From CADEEN01 sp040384625 (GTDB lineage: Bacteria; Pseudomonadota; Gammaproteobacteria; Burkholderiales; Burkholderiaceae_C): a DNA stretch of 16,598 nucleotides. The stretch spans positions 1-16,598 of the forward strand of contig JAZKIW010000120.1 of assembly GCA_040384625.1 (NCBI GenBank), written 5' to 3'. Numbering within the stretch: the stretch's first letter is position 1; every line of letters begins with the position of its first letter. Under the pieces are notes generated by a model that saw only the letters and a list, made by a program, of their open reading frames with translations, was not told the DNA's origin and searched no databases. The translations under genes and the position numbers were made by a program. Below are positions 1-6,358 of the stretch, piece by piece.

Positions 1-1252
1 GGCTGTGGCAGACGGTCGGGATCTTCGCGTCTTCTTCCGGCGGCAGGTGGTACAGATCCTTGGACGCTGCTTCGCCCGGGTGGATCTTGTTTTCCACACC
101 ATCCAGGCCGGCCATCATCAGGGCCGAGAAGCCCAGGTAGGGGTTGCAGGTCGGATCCGGGAAGCGCGCTTCGATGCGCCGGCCCTTCGGGTTGGCCACG
201 TAAGGAATGCGGATCGAAGCCGAGCGGTTTTTCGCCGAGTAGGCCAGCTTGACCGGGGCTTCGTAGCCGGGCACCAAGCGCTTGTAGCTGTTGGTGCCGG
301 GGTTGGTGATCGCATTCAGCGCGCGGGCGTGCTTGATGATGCCGCCGATGTAGTACAGCGCGAAGTCCGACAGGCCGGCGTAACCGTCACCGGCGAACAG
401 GTTCTTGCCGTCCTTCCAGATCGACTGGTGCACGTGCATGCCCGAGCCGTTGTCCCCTACGATCGGCTTGGGCATGAAGGTCGCCGTCTTGCCGTAAGCG
501 TGGGCGACGTTCTGGATCACATACTTCTGCAGTTGCAGCCAGTCGGCACGCTGGACCAGGGTGCTGAACTTGGTGCCCAGTTCCATCTGGCCGGCGGTGC
601 CGACCTCGTGGTGATGAACCTCGACCGGGATGCCGAGCTGCTCGAGCAACAGGCACATCTCGCTGCGCATGTCCTGGAAGCTGTCGACCGGCGGCACCGG
701 AAAGTAGCCACCCTTGACGCCCGGGCGGTAGCCCGAGTTGCCGTGCTCGTACTTCTTGCTGCTGCTCCAGGCGGCTTCTTCGGATTCGATCTGCACGAAG
801 CAGCCCGACATGTCGTTGCCCCAGCGCACGCTGTCGAAGACGAAAAACTCTGGCTCCGGGCCGAAATAGGCGGCGTCGCCGATGCCCGACGACTTCAAGT
901 AGGCCTCGGCCCGACGCGCCAGGGAACGCGGGTCACGCTCGTAGGGCTTGCCGTCGCCCGGCTCGAGCACGTCGCAGGTCAGCAGCAGCGTGGGCTCTTC
1001 GAAGAAGGGATCGATGTTGGCGGTGTTCGGGTCCGGCATGAGCAGCATGTCGGAGGCTTCGATGCCCTTCCAGCCGGCGATCGACGAACCGTCGAAGGCG
1101 TGGCCGGCGCTGAACTTGTCTTCGTCGAAGGCCGAAACCGGCACCGACACATGCTGTTCCTTGCCACGTGTGTCGGTGAAACGGAAGTCAATGAACTTGA
1201 CTTCGTTTTCCTTCACCATCTTCATCACGTCGGCGACGGTCTTGCTGGCCAT
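1..1252 (-). CDS. glnA: Glutamine synthetase, type I (partial, 3' end off the window)
   Basis: Cytoplasmic enzyme joining ammonia to glutamate with ATP; the central step of nitrogen assimilation, working as a dodecamer. The first 417 residues are present; the family is about 470 residues, so roughly 50 C-terminal residues lie outside. Visible class I motifs are DGSSIAGW (54-61), the metal-binding PEPEFFVFD (132-140), VHHHEVGTAGQ (212-222), the ATP-region NGSGMHVHQS (268-277) and NPGTNSYKRL (317-326). KDLYHLPPEE (398-407) is the adenylylation loop, with Tyr401 matching the modified tyrosine of enteric GlnA, so GlnE control is expected. The ATG at 1252 is preceded by a good AGGAG about 8 bases upstream. 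It is separated from the upstream MoCF gene by 171 bases and is probably its own transcription unit. Confidence 0.98.
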   Translation of the reverse strand, partial: MASKTVADVMKMVKENEVKFIDFRFTDTRGKEQHVSVPVSAFDEDKFSAGHAFDGSSIAGWKGIEASDMLLMPDPNTANIDPFFEEPTLLLTCDVLEPGDGKPYERDPRSLARRAEAYLKSSGIGDAAYFGPEPEFFVFDSVRWGNDMSGCFVQIESEEAAWSSSKKYEHGNSGYRPGVKGGYFPVPPVDSFQDMRSEMCLLLEQLGIPVEVHHHEVGTAGQMELGTKFSTLVQRADWLQLQKYVIQNVAHAYGKTATFMPKPIVGDNGSGMHVHQSIWKDGKNLFAGDGYAGLSDFALYYIGGIIKHARALNAITNPGTNSYKRLVPGYEAPVKLAYSAKNRSASIRIPYVANPKGRRIEARFPDPTCNPYLGFSALMMAGLDGVENKIHPGEAASKDLYHLPPEEDAKIPTVCHS

Positions 1253-1315
1253 TCAGGGCTCTCCTAACGGGGCGATTGGATTGGGTGGGGGTGGGGAAAA
1301 AGCGCAGGCGAATGT

Positions 1316-1331
1316 AGCAGAAAGCATGCCC
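1316..1331 (-). promoter_or_regulatory. Candidate sigma-54 (-24/-12) promoter of glnA
   Basis: On the minus strand the 16 bases read GGGCATGCTTTCTGCT, against the consensus TGGCACG-N4-TTGCW. The invariant GG and GC are present with the required 10-base spacing. Mismatches are the first T, the sixth C (a T here) and the first T of TTGC. A start near 1305 would leave a leader of about 50 bases before the glnA ATG. NtrC-dependent sigma-54 promoters in front of glnA are well known in Proteobacteria. I found no convincing NtrC site (GCACC-N5-GGTGC) upstream. A weak sigma-70 -10 (TACATT, 1316-1311) overlaps the same bases, so the call is tentative. Confidence 0.4.
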
Positions 1332-1412
1332 GCAGCCGGTGCGCAGCGCGCTGCCCCGCGTTCATACGAGAAGCCCCAAATCGAGGCGGTGTCAGGCACC
1401 AAGACCGGGCCA

Positions 1413-1436
1413 GTTGGGCGCGATCAGCGCACCAAC
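1413..1436 (-). other. Imperfect inverted repeat around the stop codon of the MoCF gene
   Basis: On the minus strand GTTGG-T-GCGC pairs with GCGC-CCAAC, giving a 9-bp stem with one bulged T. The 5-base loop TGATC contains the TGA stop codon (1426-1424) of the upstream gene. No run of T follows, so it is not a standard intrinsic terminator. It may stabilise the 3' end of the message or be chance in GC-rich DNA. Confidence 0.4.
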
Positions 1437-2221
1437 TCGGGGCCTGTCTGGGCGCCCAACGCTGCCAGTCCGGCGCGCAGGCGCGCATAGGCCGGTGCGA
1501 CCAGATGACCACCGCCGCCCTTGACCCCGAGCTCGATGTGACGGCCGTGCACCGGATGGTCCACGCTCGGCAGGCTGAATACCCGCACGCCCGCATGCTC
1601 ACGCTCGATCGCCTCCATCAAAGGCGTCAGGCTGGCCTCCATCGAGCCGTAGACGATGACCGAGCGCTCTTCTTCACGCAGGCTGCCGTGCAAGGCGCAG
1701 TAGCGCCCGTCGAGCAGGGCTTCGATCATCGGGTGCGCCATGACCGGGAAGCCGGGCACGAAGTGAACCTCGCCGACGCTGAAGCCGGGGATCTTGTTGT
1801 ACGGGTTGGCGATGATCGCCGCGCCGGCCGGAAAGACGCCCATGTTCAGGCGATGGACGTTGTCGGGCGCGTCGGGCTCGAAGGCAACGCCTTTCTCGGC
1901 CGCCTGATCCTGCATGCGCTGCGTGATCAGGGCCTTGGCCTGCGGGTGCAGTTCCAGGGCCAGGCCGAGCGCGGCGGCGGCACATTGACGTGTGTGGTCA
2001 TCCGGGGTGGCACCGATGCCCCCGCAGCAAAAGACGGCGTCGCCGCCGGCGAAAGCGTGGCGCAGCGCCTCGGTGATGCGCTGGCGATCGTCGCCGACAT
2101 AGCGGGCCCAGGCCAGCGCCAGGCCGCGTGCGCCAAGCAGTTCGATGACCTTGGGCAGGTGCTTGTCCTGGCGCTTGCCGGACAGGATTTCGTCACCGAC
2201 GATGATCAGACCGAAGTTCAT
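1424..2221 (-). CDS. MoCF-domain (CinA N-terminal-like / MoaB-Mog fold) protein
   Basis: A 265-residue protein of the family usually named molybdopterin-binding protein or competence/damage-inducible protein A. The MoCF fold is recognised from IIVGDEILSGKRQD (6-19), the pterin/nucleotide loop GGIGATPDDHTRQ (67-79) and FVPGFPVMAHPM (154-165), which parallels the CinA motif LPGVPSEM. Full-length CinA carries a second, C-terminal NMN-amidohydrolase domain; this protein ends before it, so it is the stand-alone MoCF type common in Burkholderiales. No reaction can be assigned: related proteins act on molybdopterin or on ADP-ribose, and neither is shown here. The ATG at 2221 lies 19 bases after the stop of the beta-propeller gene, suggesting cotranscription. 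The ribosome site is weak (AGAAG). Confidence 0.85.
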   Translation of the reverse strand: MNFGLIIVGDEILSGKRQDKHLPKVIELLGARGLALAWARYVGDDRQRITEALRHAFAGGDAVFCCGGIGATPDDHTRQCAAAALGLALELHPQAKALITQRMQDQAAEKGVAFEPDAPDNVHRLNMGVFPAGAAIIANPYNKIPGFSVGEVHFVPGFPVMAHPMIEALLDGRYCALHGSLREEERSVIVYGSMEASLTPLMEAIEREHAGVRVFSLPSVDHPVHGRHIELGVKGGGGHLVAPAYARLRAGLAALGAQTGPELVR

Positions 2222-2240
2222 GCTTCTGGCAGCGCGTGCA

Positions 2241-3566
2241 TCAGCGCAGGTTGCCGGTGTGGCCCAGCGAGTAGCGCCCGGGCTGCGGCCACACCGTCAG
2301 GCCGTGCGGCTCGGCGCCGACCTTGATCTGGACGACATCGCCCGTCGCGGTGTCGAAACGGTAGATCACGTCGTCGTAGCGCGCCGCCAGCCACAGGTGC
2401 TTGCCGTCGGCGCTGACATTGCCCATGTCGGGGCTGCCCCCGCCAGGCACGCCCCAGCGGGCCACGACTTTCTCGCTGGCGAAGTCGATCACCGCCACGC
2501 CGCCGTTGCCCAGGCGCGAGCCGTGGATCTTGTGCGAGCCGCGATTCGCGACATACAGCTGCTTGCCGTCGCGGCTCGGGTACAGGCCGTGTGCGCCGAG
2601 GCCGGTGGCGATGAAGCCGACCTGCTTGAACGACGCGCCCTCGACGATGTGCACGCCATCGGCATGCATGTCGGCGATGTAGAAGCGCTTGCCGTCGGGC
2701 GAGCTGCGGATGTCCTGCGGCATGCCCTTGGTGACCGTGCACAACTCGGTCTCGCCCGGCTCCCAGATCTTGCCCGCCTGTAGCCGCGGCGCGCCCGCTT
2801 TCTCCTTGAAGCGCGTGGCCGGCATGGTGAGCTTCAGGTAGCCCAGCACCTTGCGCTCGGCCAGGTCGATCTTGACCAGGGTGCCCGCGAACTCGCAGGT
2901 GAAGATCGCGAAGCGGCCGTCGATCGAGAAGTCGGCGTGGTTGACGCCGGGGCAGCCGGGCACATCGATCGAATACTGCGCGGCCATCGTCTTCGGATCG
3001 CGGAAATCGAGCCGCTTGCGCGCTTCGGCGACGACGACCGCCGACTTGCCGTCGGGCGTGAAGTACATGTTGTAGGGGTCGTCGACCATCACCGCGGTAC
3101 CGGGCTTGCCGGTGCGCGGATCGAGCGGCGTCAGGCTGCCGTCGGTGCGCCCCTCGGCATTGTTCGTCACCCACAGCGTGCGCAGGTCCCACGACGGCAC
3201 GATGTGCTGCGGGCCAATGCCGACCTTGAATCGGTCGATGACCTTCATGGCCTGTGGATCGACAACGTACACGTCGTTCGAACGCAAGTTGGGCACGTAG
3301 ATGCGCACCAGGTCGCCAGCCAGAGTCGGACTGATCTTGCCCGCCGCGGTTTCGCTGTAGAGGTTGGCAGCGTCAGGCACCGGCGGCATGCCGGCGATGG
3401 TGCTGACCGAAGACGGTGCCGCCTGGGGCAAAGTCACGGCAGACGCCGCGGCAGCCGGCCCGGCCTGGGCCACCGCGGCATTGCGCTGCAGGCCCTGCCA
3501 CAACAGCAGCGCGCACAGCCCCAGCGCCAGGACGGCGCCCATCACCCTTGTCAAGCTCAGCTTCAT
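2241..3566 (-). CDS. Exported YVTN/YncE-like beta-propeller protein
   Basis: 441 residues. A basic start and hydrophobic stretch (about 7-24) form a signal peptide or membrane anchor; a possible cleavage is AQA|G near residue 35. An Ala/Pro-rich linker follows to about residue 80. The rest is made of repeats of the type YVPNLRSNDVYVVDP (90-104), LWVTNN (131-136), YFTPDGKSAVVVA (168-180), RSSPDGKRFYIADM (287-300), YPSRDGKQLYVAN (329-341) and VSADGKHLWLAA (384-395), typical blades of the YVTN/lactonase-like propeller family. The protein should act in the periplasm. Substrate and partner are unknown. No CxxCH haem motif is present. The ATG at 3566 is the only ATG in this frame just before the signal peptide; the ribosome site (GAGGA) is weak and far. 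It follows the creatininase gene by 37 bases. Confidence 0.85.
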   Translation of the reverse strand: MKLSLTRVMGAVLALGLCALLLWQGLQRNAAVAQAGPAAAASAVTLPQAAPSSVSTIAGMPPVPDAANLYSETAAGKISPTLAGDLVRIYVPNLRSNDVYVVDPQAMKVIDRFKVGIGPQHIVPSWDLRTLWVTNNAEGRTDGSLTPLDPRTGKPGTAVMVDDPYNMYFTPDGKSAVVVAEARKRLDFRDPKTMAAQYSIDVPGCPGVNHADFSIDGRFAIFTCEFAGTLVKIDLAERKVLGYLKLTMPATRFKEKAGAPRLQAGKIWEPGETELCTVTKGMPQDIRSSPDGKRFYIADMHADGVHIVEGASFKQVGFIATGLGAHGLYPSRDGKQLYVANRGSHKIHGSRLGNGGVAVIDFASEKVVARWGVPGGGSPDMGNVSADGKHLWLAARYDDVIYRFDTATGDVVQIKVGAEPHGLTVWPQPGRYSLGHTGNLR

Positions 3567-3603
3567 ACGCGGCCATCCATCCTCGTGTTGTACGGCATTC
3601 GGT

Positions 3604-4434
3604 TCACTTCGTTGACGTTGCGCGCGCGCGAATCGCCGCCACCGTGGCCTCGACGATGTGCGCGACCCCGATGCGCCCGAGTTCGGCACTGGCGCGCCGC
3701 GGGTCGCCGGTGACGCCGTCCGCCGCCGCCTGCGGGCCCGGCAATCTGGCGGCAGCCAGCGACGCACGCACCTGCGACGCGTCCAGCGCGAGCATCAACG
3801 AGGTGTCGGCCAGGCCAGCATGCAGGCCGACTTCATCGGCCGTGAAACCGCGCCCCTTCAGCATCGCTGCGAATTCGTCCTGTGCCGCTCGATAGTACTC
3901 GGGCAATGCATGAACCCTGGCCGTGTTGCCCCACTCGCGATTGAGCTTGGCGGCGACCCGGTCGAGGCTGGCACGGTAGCCACCATGGTCGCCGAGAAAC
4001 ACCACATCACGCATCCCGTGGCGGCGCAGGCTGCGCGCTGCGGCCTCGAGGCTGGCCTCGAACGCCACCTCGGGGATCGAGATCGTGCCGCTGAAGCGCA
4101 TGTGCTGCGAAGGTGGGTCGATGCGGCCTTCGGGCACGTATGAGATGACCGGGGCGACGATGGCATTGCCCAGCTTGTCGGCGATCTGCGAAGCCAGCAG
4201 CTTCACGCGCAGGTTGTGCTTGCCCAGCGTCATGTGCGGGCCGTTCTGCTCGGTGCCGCCGATCGGCAGCAGCACCGTGGTCGAGCCAGCAGAGATGCGC
4301 TCGCGCAACTCAACCCAAGTCAGGTCTTCGAGCTGCACGCTGGCGGCGCCAGCGAGTGCGTTGCCCGCGCCCAGCGCGAGCAACAGCGCCACAAGCGAGG
4401 CCCCGTGCAGGCAGCGGCTGACACTACTCGTCAT
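3604..4434 (-). CDS. Exported creatininase-family protein with altered metal site
   Basis: 276 residues. Residues 1-28 form a signal peptide ending GNALA, so the protein is probably periplasmic, unlike classical cytoplasmic creatininase. The creatininase fold is recognised from LLPIGGTEQNGPHMTLGKH (55-73), LGDHGG (147-152) and HAGLADTS (205-212). Compared with Pseudomonas creatininase (Glu34, His36, Asp45, His120, Glu122), Glu62 and His150 are kept, but the other positions are Asn64, His73 and Gly152. Activity on creatinine should not be assumed; the family also contains amidohydrolases of riboflavin and mycofactocin pathways. The start overlaps the AIM24 stop by 11 bases (ATGACGAGTAG), pointing to translational coupling. 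Next to it is the exported propeller gene, so the two may work together outside the cytoplasm; that is inference. Confidence 0.85.
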   Translation of the reverse strand: MTSSVSRCLHGASLVALLLALGAGNALAGAASVQLEDLTWVELRERISAGSTTVLLPIGGTEQNGPHMTLGKHNLRVKLLASQIADKLGNAIVAPVISYVPEGRIDPPSQHMRFSGTISIPEVAFEASLEAAARSLRRHGMRDVVFLGDHGGYRASLDRVAAKLNREWGNTARVHALPEYYRAAQDEFAAMLKGRGFTADEVGLHAGLADTSLMLALDASQVRASLAAARLPGPQAAADGVTGDPRRASAELGRIGVAHIVEATVAAIRARATSTK

Positions 4435-5239
4435 CACCACCCAGGATGGAGCCGAGCAGGCCGGCACCGGCAACGCCAGGAAGGATCGATCCCTCTTCGC
4501 GCGAGCCACCGCGCTGGGGCGCTGCCGCGAAGACGCGACTGGCCAGGCGCGAGAACGGCAGGCTCTGCAGCCACACCGTACCCGGGCCGGTGACCTTGGC
4601 GAAGAACAGGCCCTCGCCGCCGAACAACGCCGTCTTGATCTTGCCGACGTACTGGATCTCGAAGCTGACGCTCGGGGTGAGCGCAACCAGGCAGCCTGTA
4701 TCGACGAACAGGGTCTGGCCCATCTGCAGTTCGCGCTTCAGGATGCTGCCGCCGGCATGCACGAAGGCCAGGCCGTCGCCGTCGAGCTTCTGCATGATGA
4801 AGCCCTCGCCGCCGAAGAACCCGACGCCCAGTTTCTGCTGGAAGTGGATGCCGAGCGAAACGCCGCGCGCCGCGCACAGGAATGCGTCCTTCTGGCAGAT
4901 CAGGGTTCCGCCGAGCGCGCGCAGGTCCATCGCCAGGATCTTGCCGGGATAAGGAGCCGCGAAACCGACCTTCTGCTTGTGCGAGGCGGCATTGGTGTAA
5001 ACGGTCGTGAACAAGGACTCGCCGGTGATCAGGCGCTTGCCGGCACCGAGCAGTTTGCCGAACAGGCCGCCACCACCACCGCCCGAAGCATCGCCGAACA
5101 CGGTGTCCATGGCGATGCCCGCATCCATGAACATCATGCTCCCCGCCTCGCCAATGGCCGCCTCGCCGGGGTCGAGCTCGATCTCGACGAATTGCATCTC
5201 GGCGCCCTTGATCTCGTAGTCGACGACGTCCATGCCCAT
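4424..5239 (-). CDS. AIM24 / TIGR00266 family protein
   Basis: 271 residues of the widespread AIM24 (DUF124, PF01987) family, whose bacterial function is not established. Typical features are VDYEIKGAEMQFVEIELDPGE (6-26), EAGSMMFMDAGI (31-42), a glycine-rich stretch (53-58) and two matching segments, GGEGFIMQKLDGDG (143-156) and GGEGLFFAKVTGPG (207-220), which reflect the internal repeat of the fold. The C-terminus is Gly-rich and acidic. No signal peptide is seen. The ATG at 5239 is chosen over the one at 5233 and over an upstream in-frame ATG at 5281 because GGAGGT sits 7 bases before it, and because 5281 falls inside the ssrA terminator. It is the first gene of a four-gene run; no clear promoter was found between the terminator and the start. 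Confidence 0.9.
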   Translation of the reverse strand: MGMDVVDYEIKGAEMQFVEIELDPGEAAIGEAGSMMFMDAGIAMDTVFGDASGGGGGGLFGKLLGAGKRLITGESLFTTVYTNAASHKQKVGFAAPYPGKILAMDLRALGGTLICQKDAFLCAARGVSLGIHFQQKLGVGFFGGEGFIMQKLDGDGLAFVHAGGSILKRELQMGQTLFVDTGCLVALTPSVSFEIQYVGKIKTALFGGEGLFFAKVTGPGTVWLQSLPFSRLASRVFAAAPQRGGSREEGSILPGVAGAGLLGSILGGDDE

Positions 5240-5272
5240 GCCGTTCACCTCCAAGCAGTATTGCGACGCAGA

Positions 5273-5300
5273 AAAGCCCAACCGGCAAGGGTTGGGCTTT
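5273..5300 (-). terminator. Intrinsic terminator of ssrA
   Basis: A perfect 11-bp stem (AAAGCCCAACC / GGTTGGGCTTT) with a 6-base loop, starting 7 bases after the CCA end of tmRNA. On the minus strand the right arm runs into TTTT. This is the expected position and form for tmRNA 3' end formation. Confidence 0.9.
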
Positions 5301-5307
5301 GATTGTG

Positions 5308-5680
5308 TGGTGGAGCCGGCGGGAATCGAACCCGCGTCCGCAAGCCATCACCGGACAGTTCTACATGCGTAGCTGACTGATTTGTTTTCTCACTCCTAGG
5401 TCGCGCAGCAGCACGCTACTTTCGGAGCCAGTCACTTGATCTCGTCCTGAACCGAATGACGCGGTTCAGCACCAGCCGATGTGAATGACCTCTCAGTCGT
5501 TGGTCTTGCGACCTTCAACCCGGCCCATCGGCCTGCCGTTGAGAGGCTCACCGGTTTTAAGCGGCGAGGGCGTACGTTTGATCGTTCGCAGTTACTTTGT
5601 TTCCAGTGGATTTACGAGCGAACTGGTGCTCGGCATGCCCTGCGTCGGATCCGTACCCACGTCGAAACCAGGTCGGCCCC
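5308..5680 (-). ncRNA. ssrA: Transfer-messenger RNA (tmRNA)
   Basis: 373-nt tmRNA, which with SmpB rescues stalled ribosomes and tags the unfinished peptide for proteolysis. The 5' end GGGGCCG pairs with CGGCTCC before the encoded ACCA (7 bp with one G-U). The T arm GCGGG-TTCGATT-CCCGC is present near the 3' end, and the 5' half contains the conserved tmRNA block GGTTTCGACG. The internal reading frame encodes ANDQTYALAA followed by TAA. The gene starts 12 bases after the gph stop. It is a standard one-piece molecule. Confidence 0.97.
5557..5589 (-). other. tmRNA proteolysis tag reading frame (ANDQTYALAA)
   Basis: Read on the minus strand, GCG AAC GAT CAA ACG TAC GCC CTC GCC GCT TAA encodes ANDQTYALAA-stop. 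The ALAA end is the ClpXP/ClpAP degron common to tmRNA tags. The resume codon GCG is preceded by GTAACT, similar to the E. coli context GTAGTC-GCA. The fourth residue is Gln, where the betaproteobacterial tags I recall have Glu (ANDE...). Confidence 0.92.
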
Positions 5681-5689
5681 TCGGCCCGT

Positions 5690-5695
5690 AGTTTA
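5690..5695 (-). promoter_or_regulatory. Candidate -10 element of ssrA overlapping the gph stop codon
   Basis: TAAACT (4 of 6 matches to TATAAT) lies 9 bases before the tmRNA 5' end and includes the gph TAA. No good -35 hexamer is found 15-18 bases upstream (TTGCAT at 5716-5711 with a 15-base spacer is the best). ssrA may also be made by processing of a ubiG-gph transcript. Confidence 0.3.
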
Positions 5696-6358
5696 GGCCA
5701 GTTGCAGCCAATGCAAGAGCGCGGCCGGATTGGCAAGCACGGCGTGTGCGCCCCAGGCCTCGATCGACTCGCCCTGTCCCAGGTAGCCCCAGGCAGCAGC
5801 CAGTGTCGTCATGCCGGCGGCCCGCCCGGCGACCATGTCGCGTTGATCGTCACCGACGTAGACGCAGCCCCCCGCTTCAACGCCGACTCGGCGGGCCGCT
5901 TCCAGCAGCGGTGCAGGATGCGGTTTGGCATGTGGCGTGGTGTCGCCGCTGATGACCACCGCCGCGCGGCGGTGCAGGTGCAGGCCTTCGACCACCGGCT
6001 GGGTGAAGCGCGCTGCCTTGTTGGTAACGATGCCCCAGCGCTGCCCCAGCGCGTCCAGGCGGTCGAGCACCGGCGCCATGTCGACAAAGACTGCCGTCTT
6101 CTTCAGCAAGGCGGCCTCGTAACGCGCGAGGAATTCGTGCCGCAGGTCGTCGAAACCAGCATCGCCAGGGCCCAGGCCAAAGGCCGTGCCGACCATGCCG
6201 CGGGCGCCGGATCCGACCATCGGGCGCAGGGCCGCCAACGGCAGCGGCGCCAGACTGCGGGCCGCCCGCATCGCGTTCGCCGCTCCGGCAAGGTCGGGGG
6301 CACTGTCGATCAGGGTGCCGTCGAGGTCGAACAGCACCAATGGCGTGACCCGGCTCAT
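5693..6358 (-). CDS. gph: Phosphoglycolate phosphatase (HAD family)
   Basis: 221-residue cytoplasmic HAD hydrolase that removes phosphate from 2-phosphoglycolate, a product of DNA repair and oxidative metabolism. The four HAD motifs are in place: DLDGTLIDSAPD (11-22, nucleophile Asp11 and acid/base Asp13), VTNK (111-114, Thr112), HAKPHP (143-148, Lys145) and VYVGDDQRDM (166-175). The residues between motifs I and II form the helical cap of subfamily IA. The ATG at 6358 overlaps the ubiG stop (ATGA), so the two are translated from one message; upstream in-frame ATGs would lie deep inside ubiG. Other small-phosphate substrates of HAD-IA enzymes cannot be excluded, but position next to ubiG is typical for gph in this order. 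Confidence 0.93.
   Translation of the reverse strand: MSRVTPLVLFDLDGTLIDSAPDLAGAANAMRAARSLAPLPLAALRPMVGSGARGMVGTAFGLGPGDAGFDDLRHEFLARYEAALLKKTAVFVDMAPVLDRLDALGQRWGIVTNKAARFTQPVVEGLHLHRRAAVVISGDTTPHAKPHPAPLLEAARRVGVEAGGCVYVGDDQRDMVAGRAAGMTTLAAAWGYLGQGESIEAWGAHAVLANPAALLHWLQLA

Noticed and set aside
5..1267. A 420-codon open frame on the plus strand opposite glnA
   Set aside because: Antisense shadow of glnA; no recognisable motif and no ribosome site.
1340..1440. NtrC-binding sites upstream of glnA
   Set aside because: No GCACC-N5-GGTGC or close variant could be found; symmetric GGTG/CACC pairs here have the wrong orientation.
1505..2326. A 273-codon plus-strand frame opposite the MoCF gene
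   Set aside because: Shadow of the minus-strand frame that carries the MoCF motifs.
5240..5281. Upstream in-frame start at 5281 for the AIM24 protein
   Set aside because: It would begin inside the ssrA terminator hairpin, while the start at 5239 has GGAGGT at ideal spacing and a family-like N-terminus.
5481..5696. Short plus-strand open frames across 5481-5696
   Set aside because: They overlap the tmRNA gene; the structured RNA explains the sequence.
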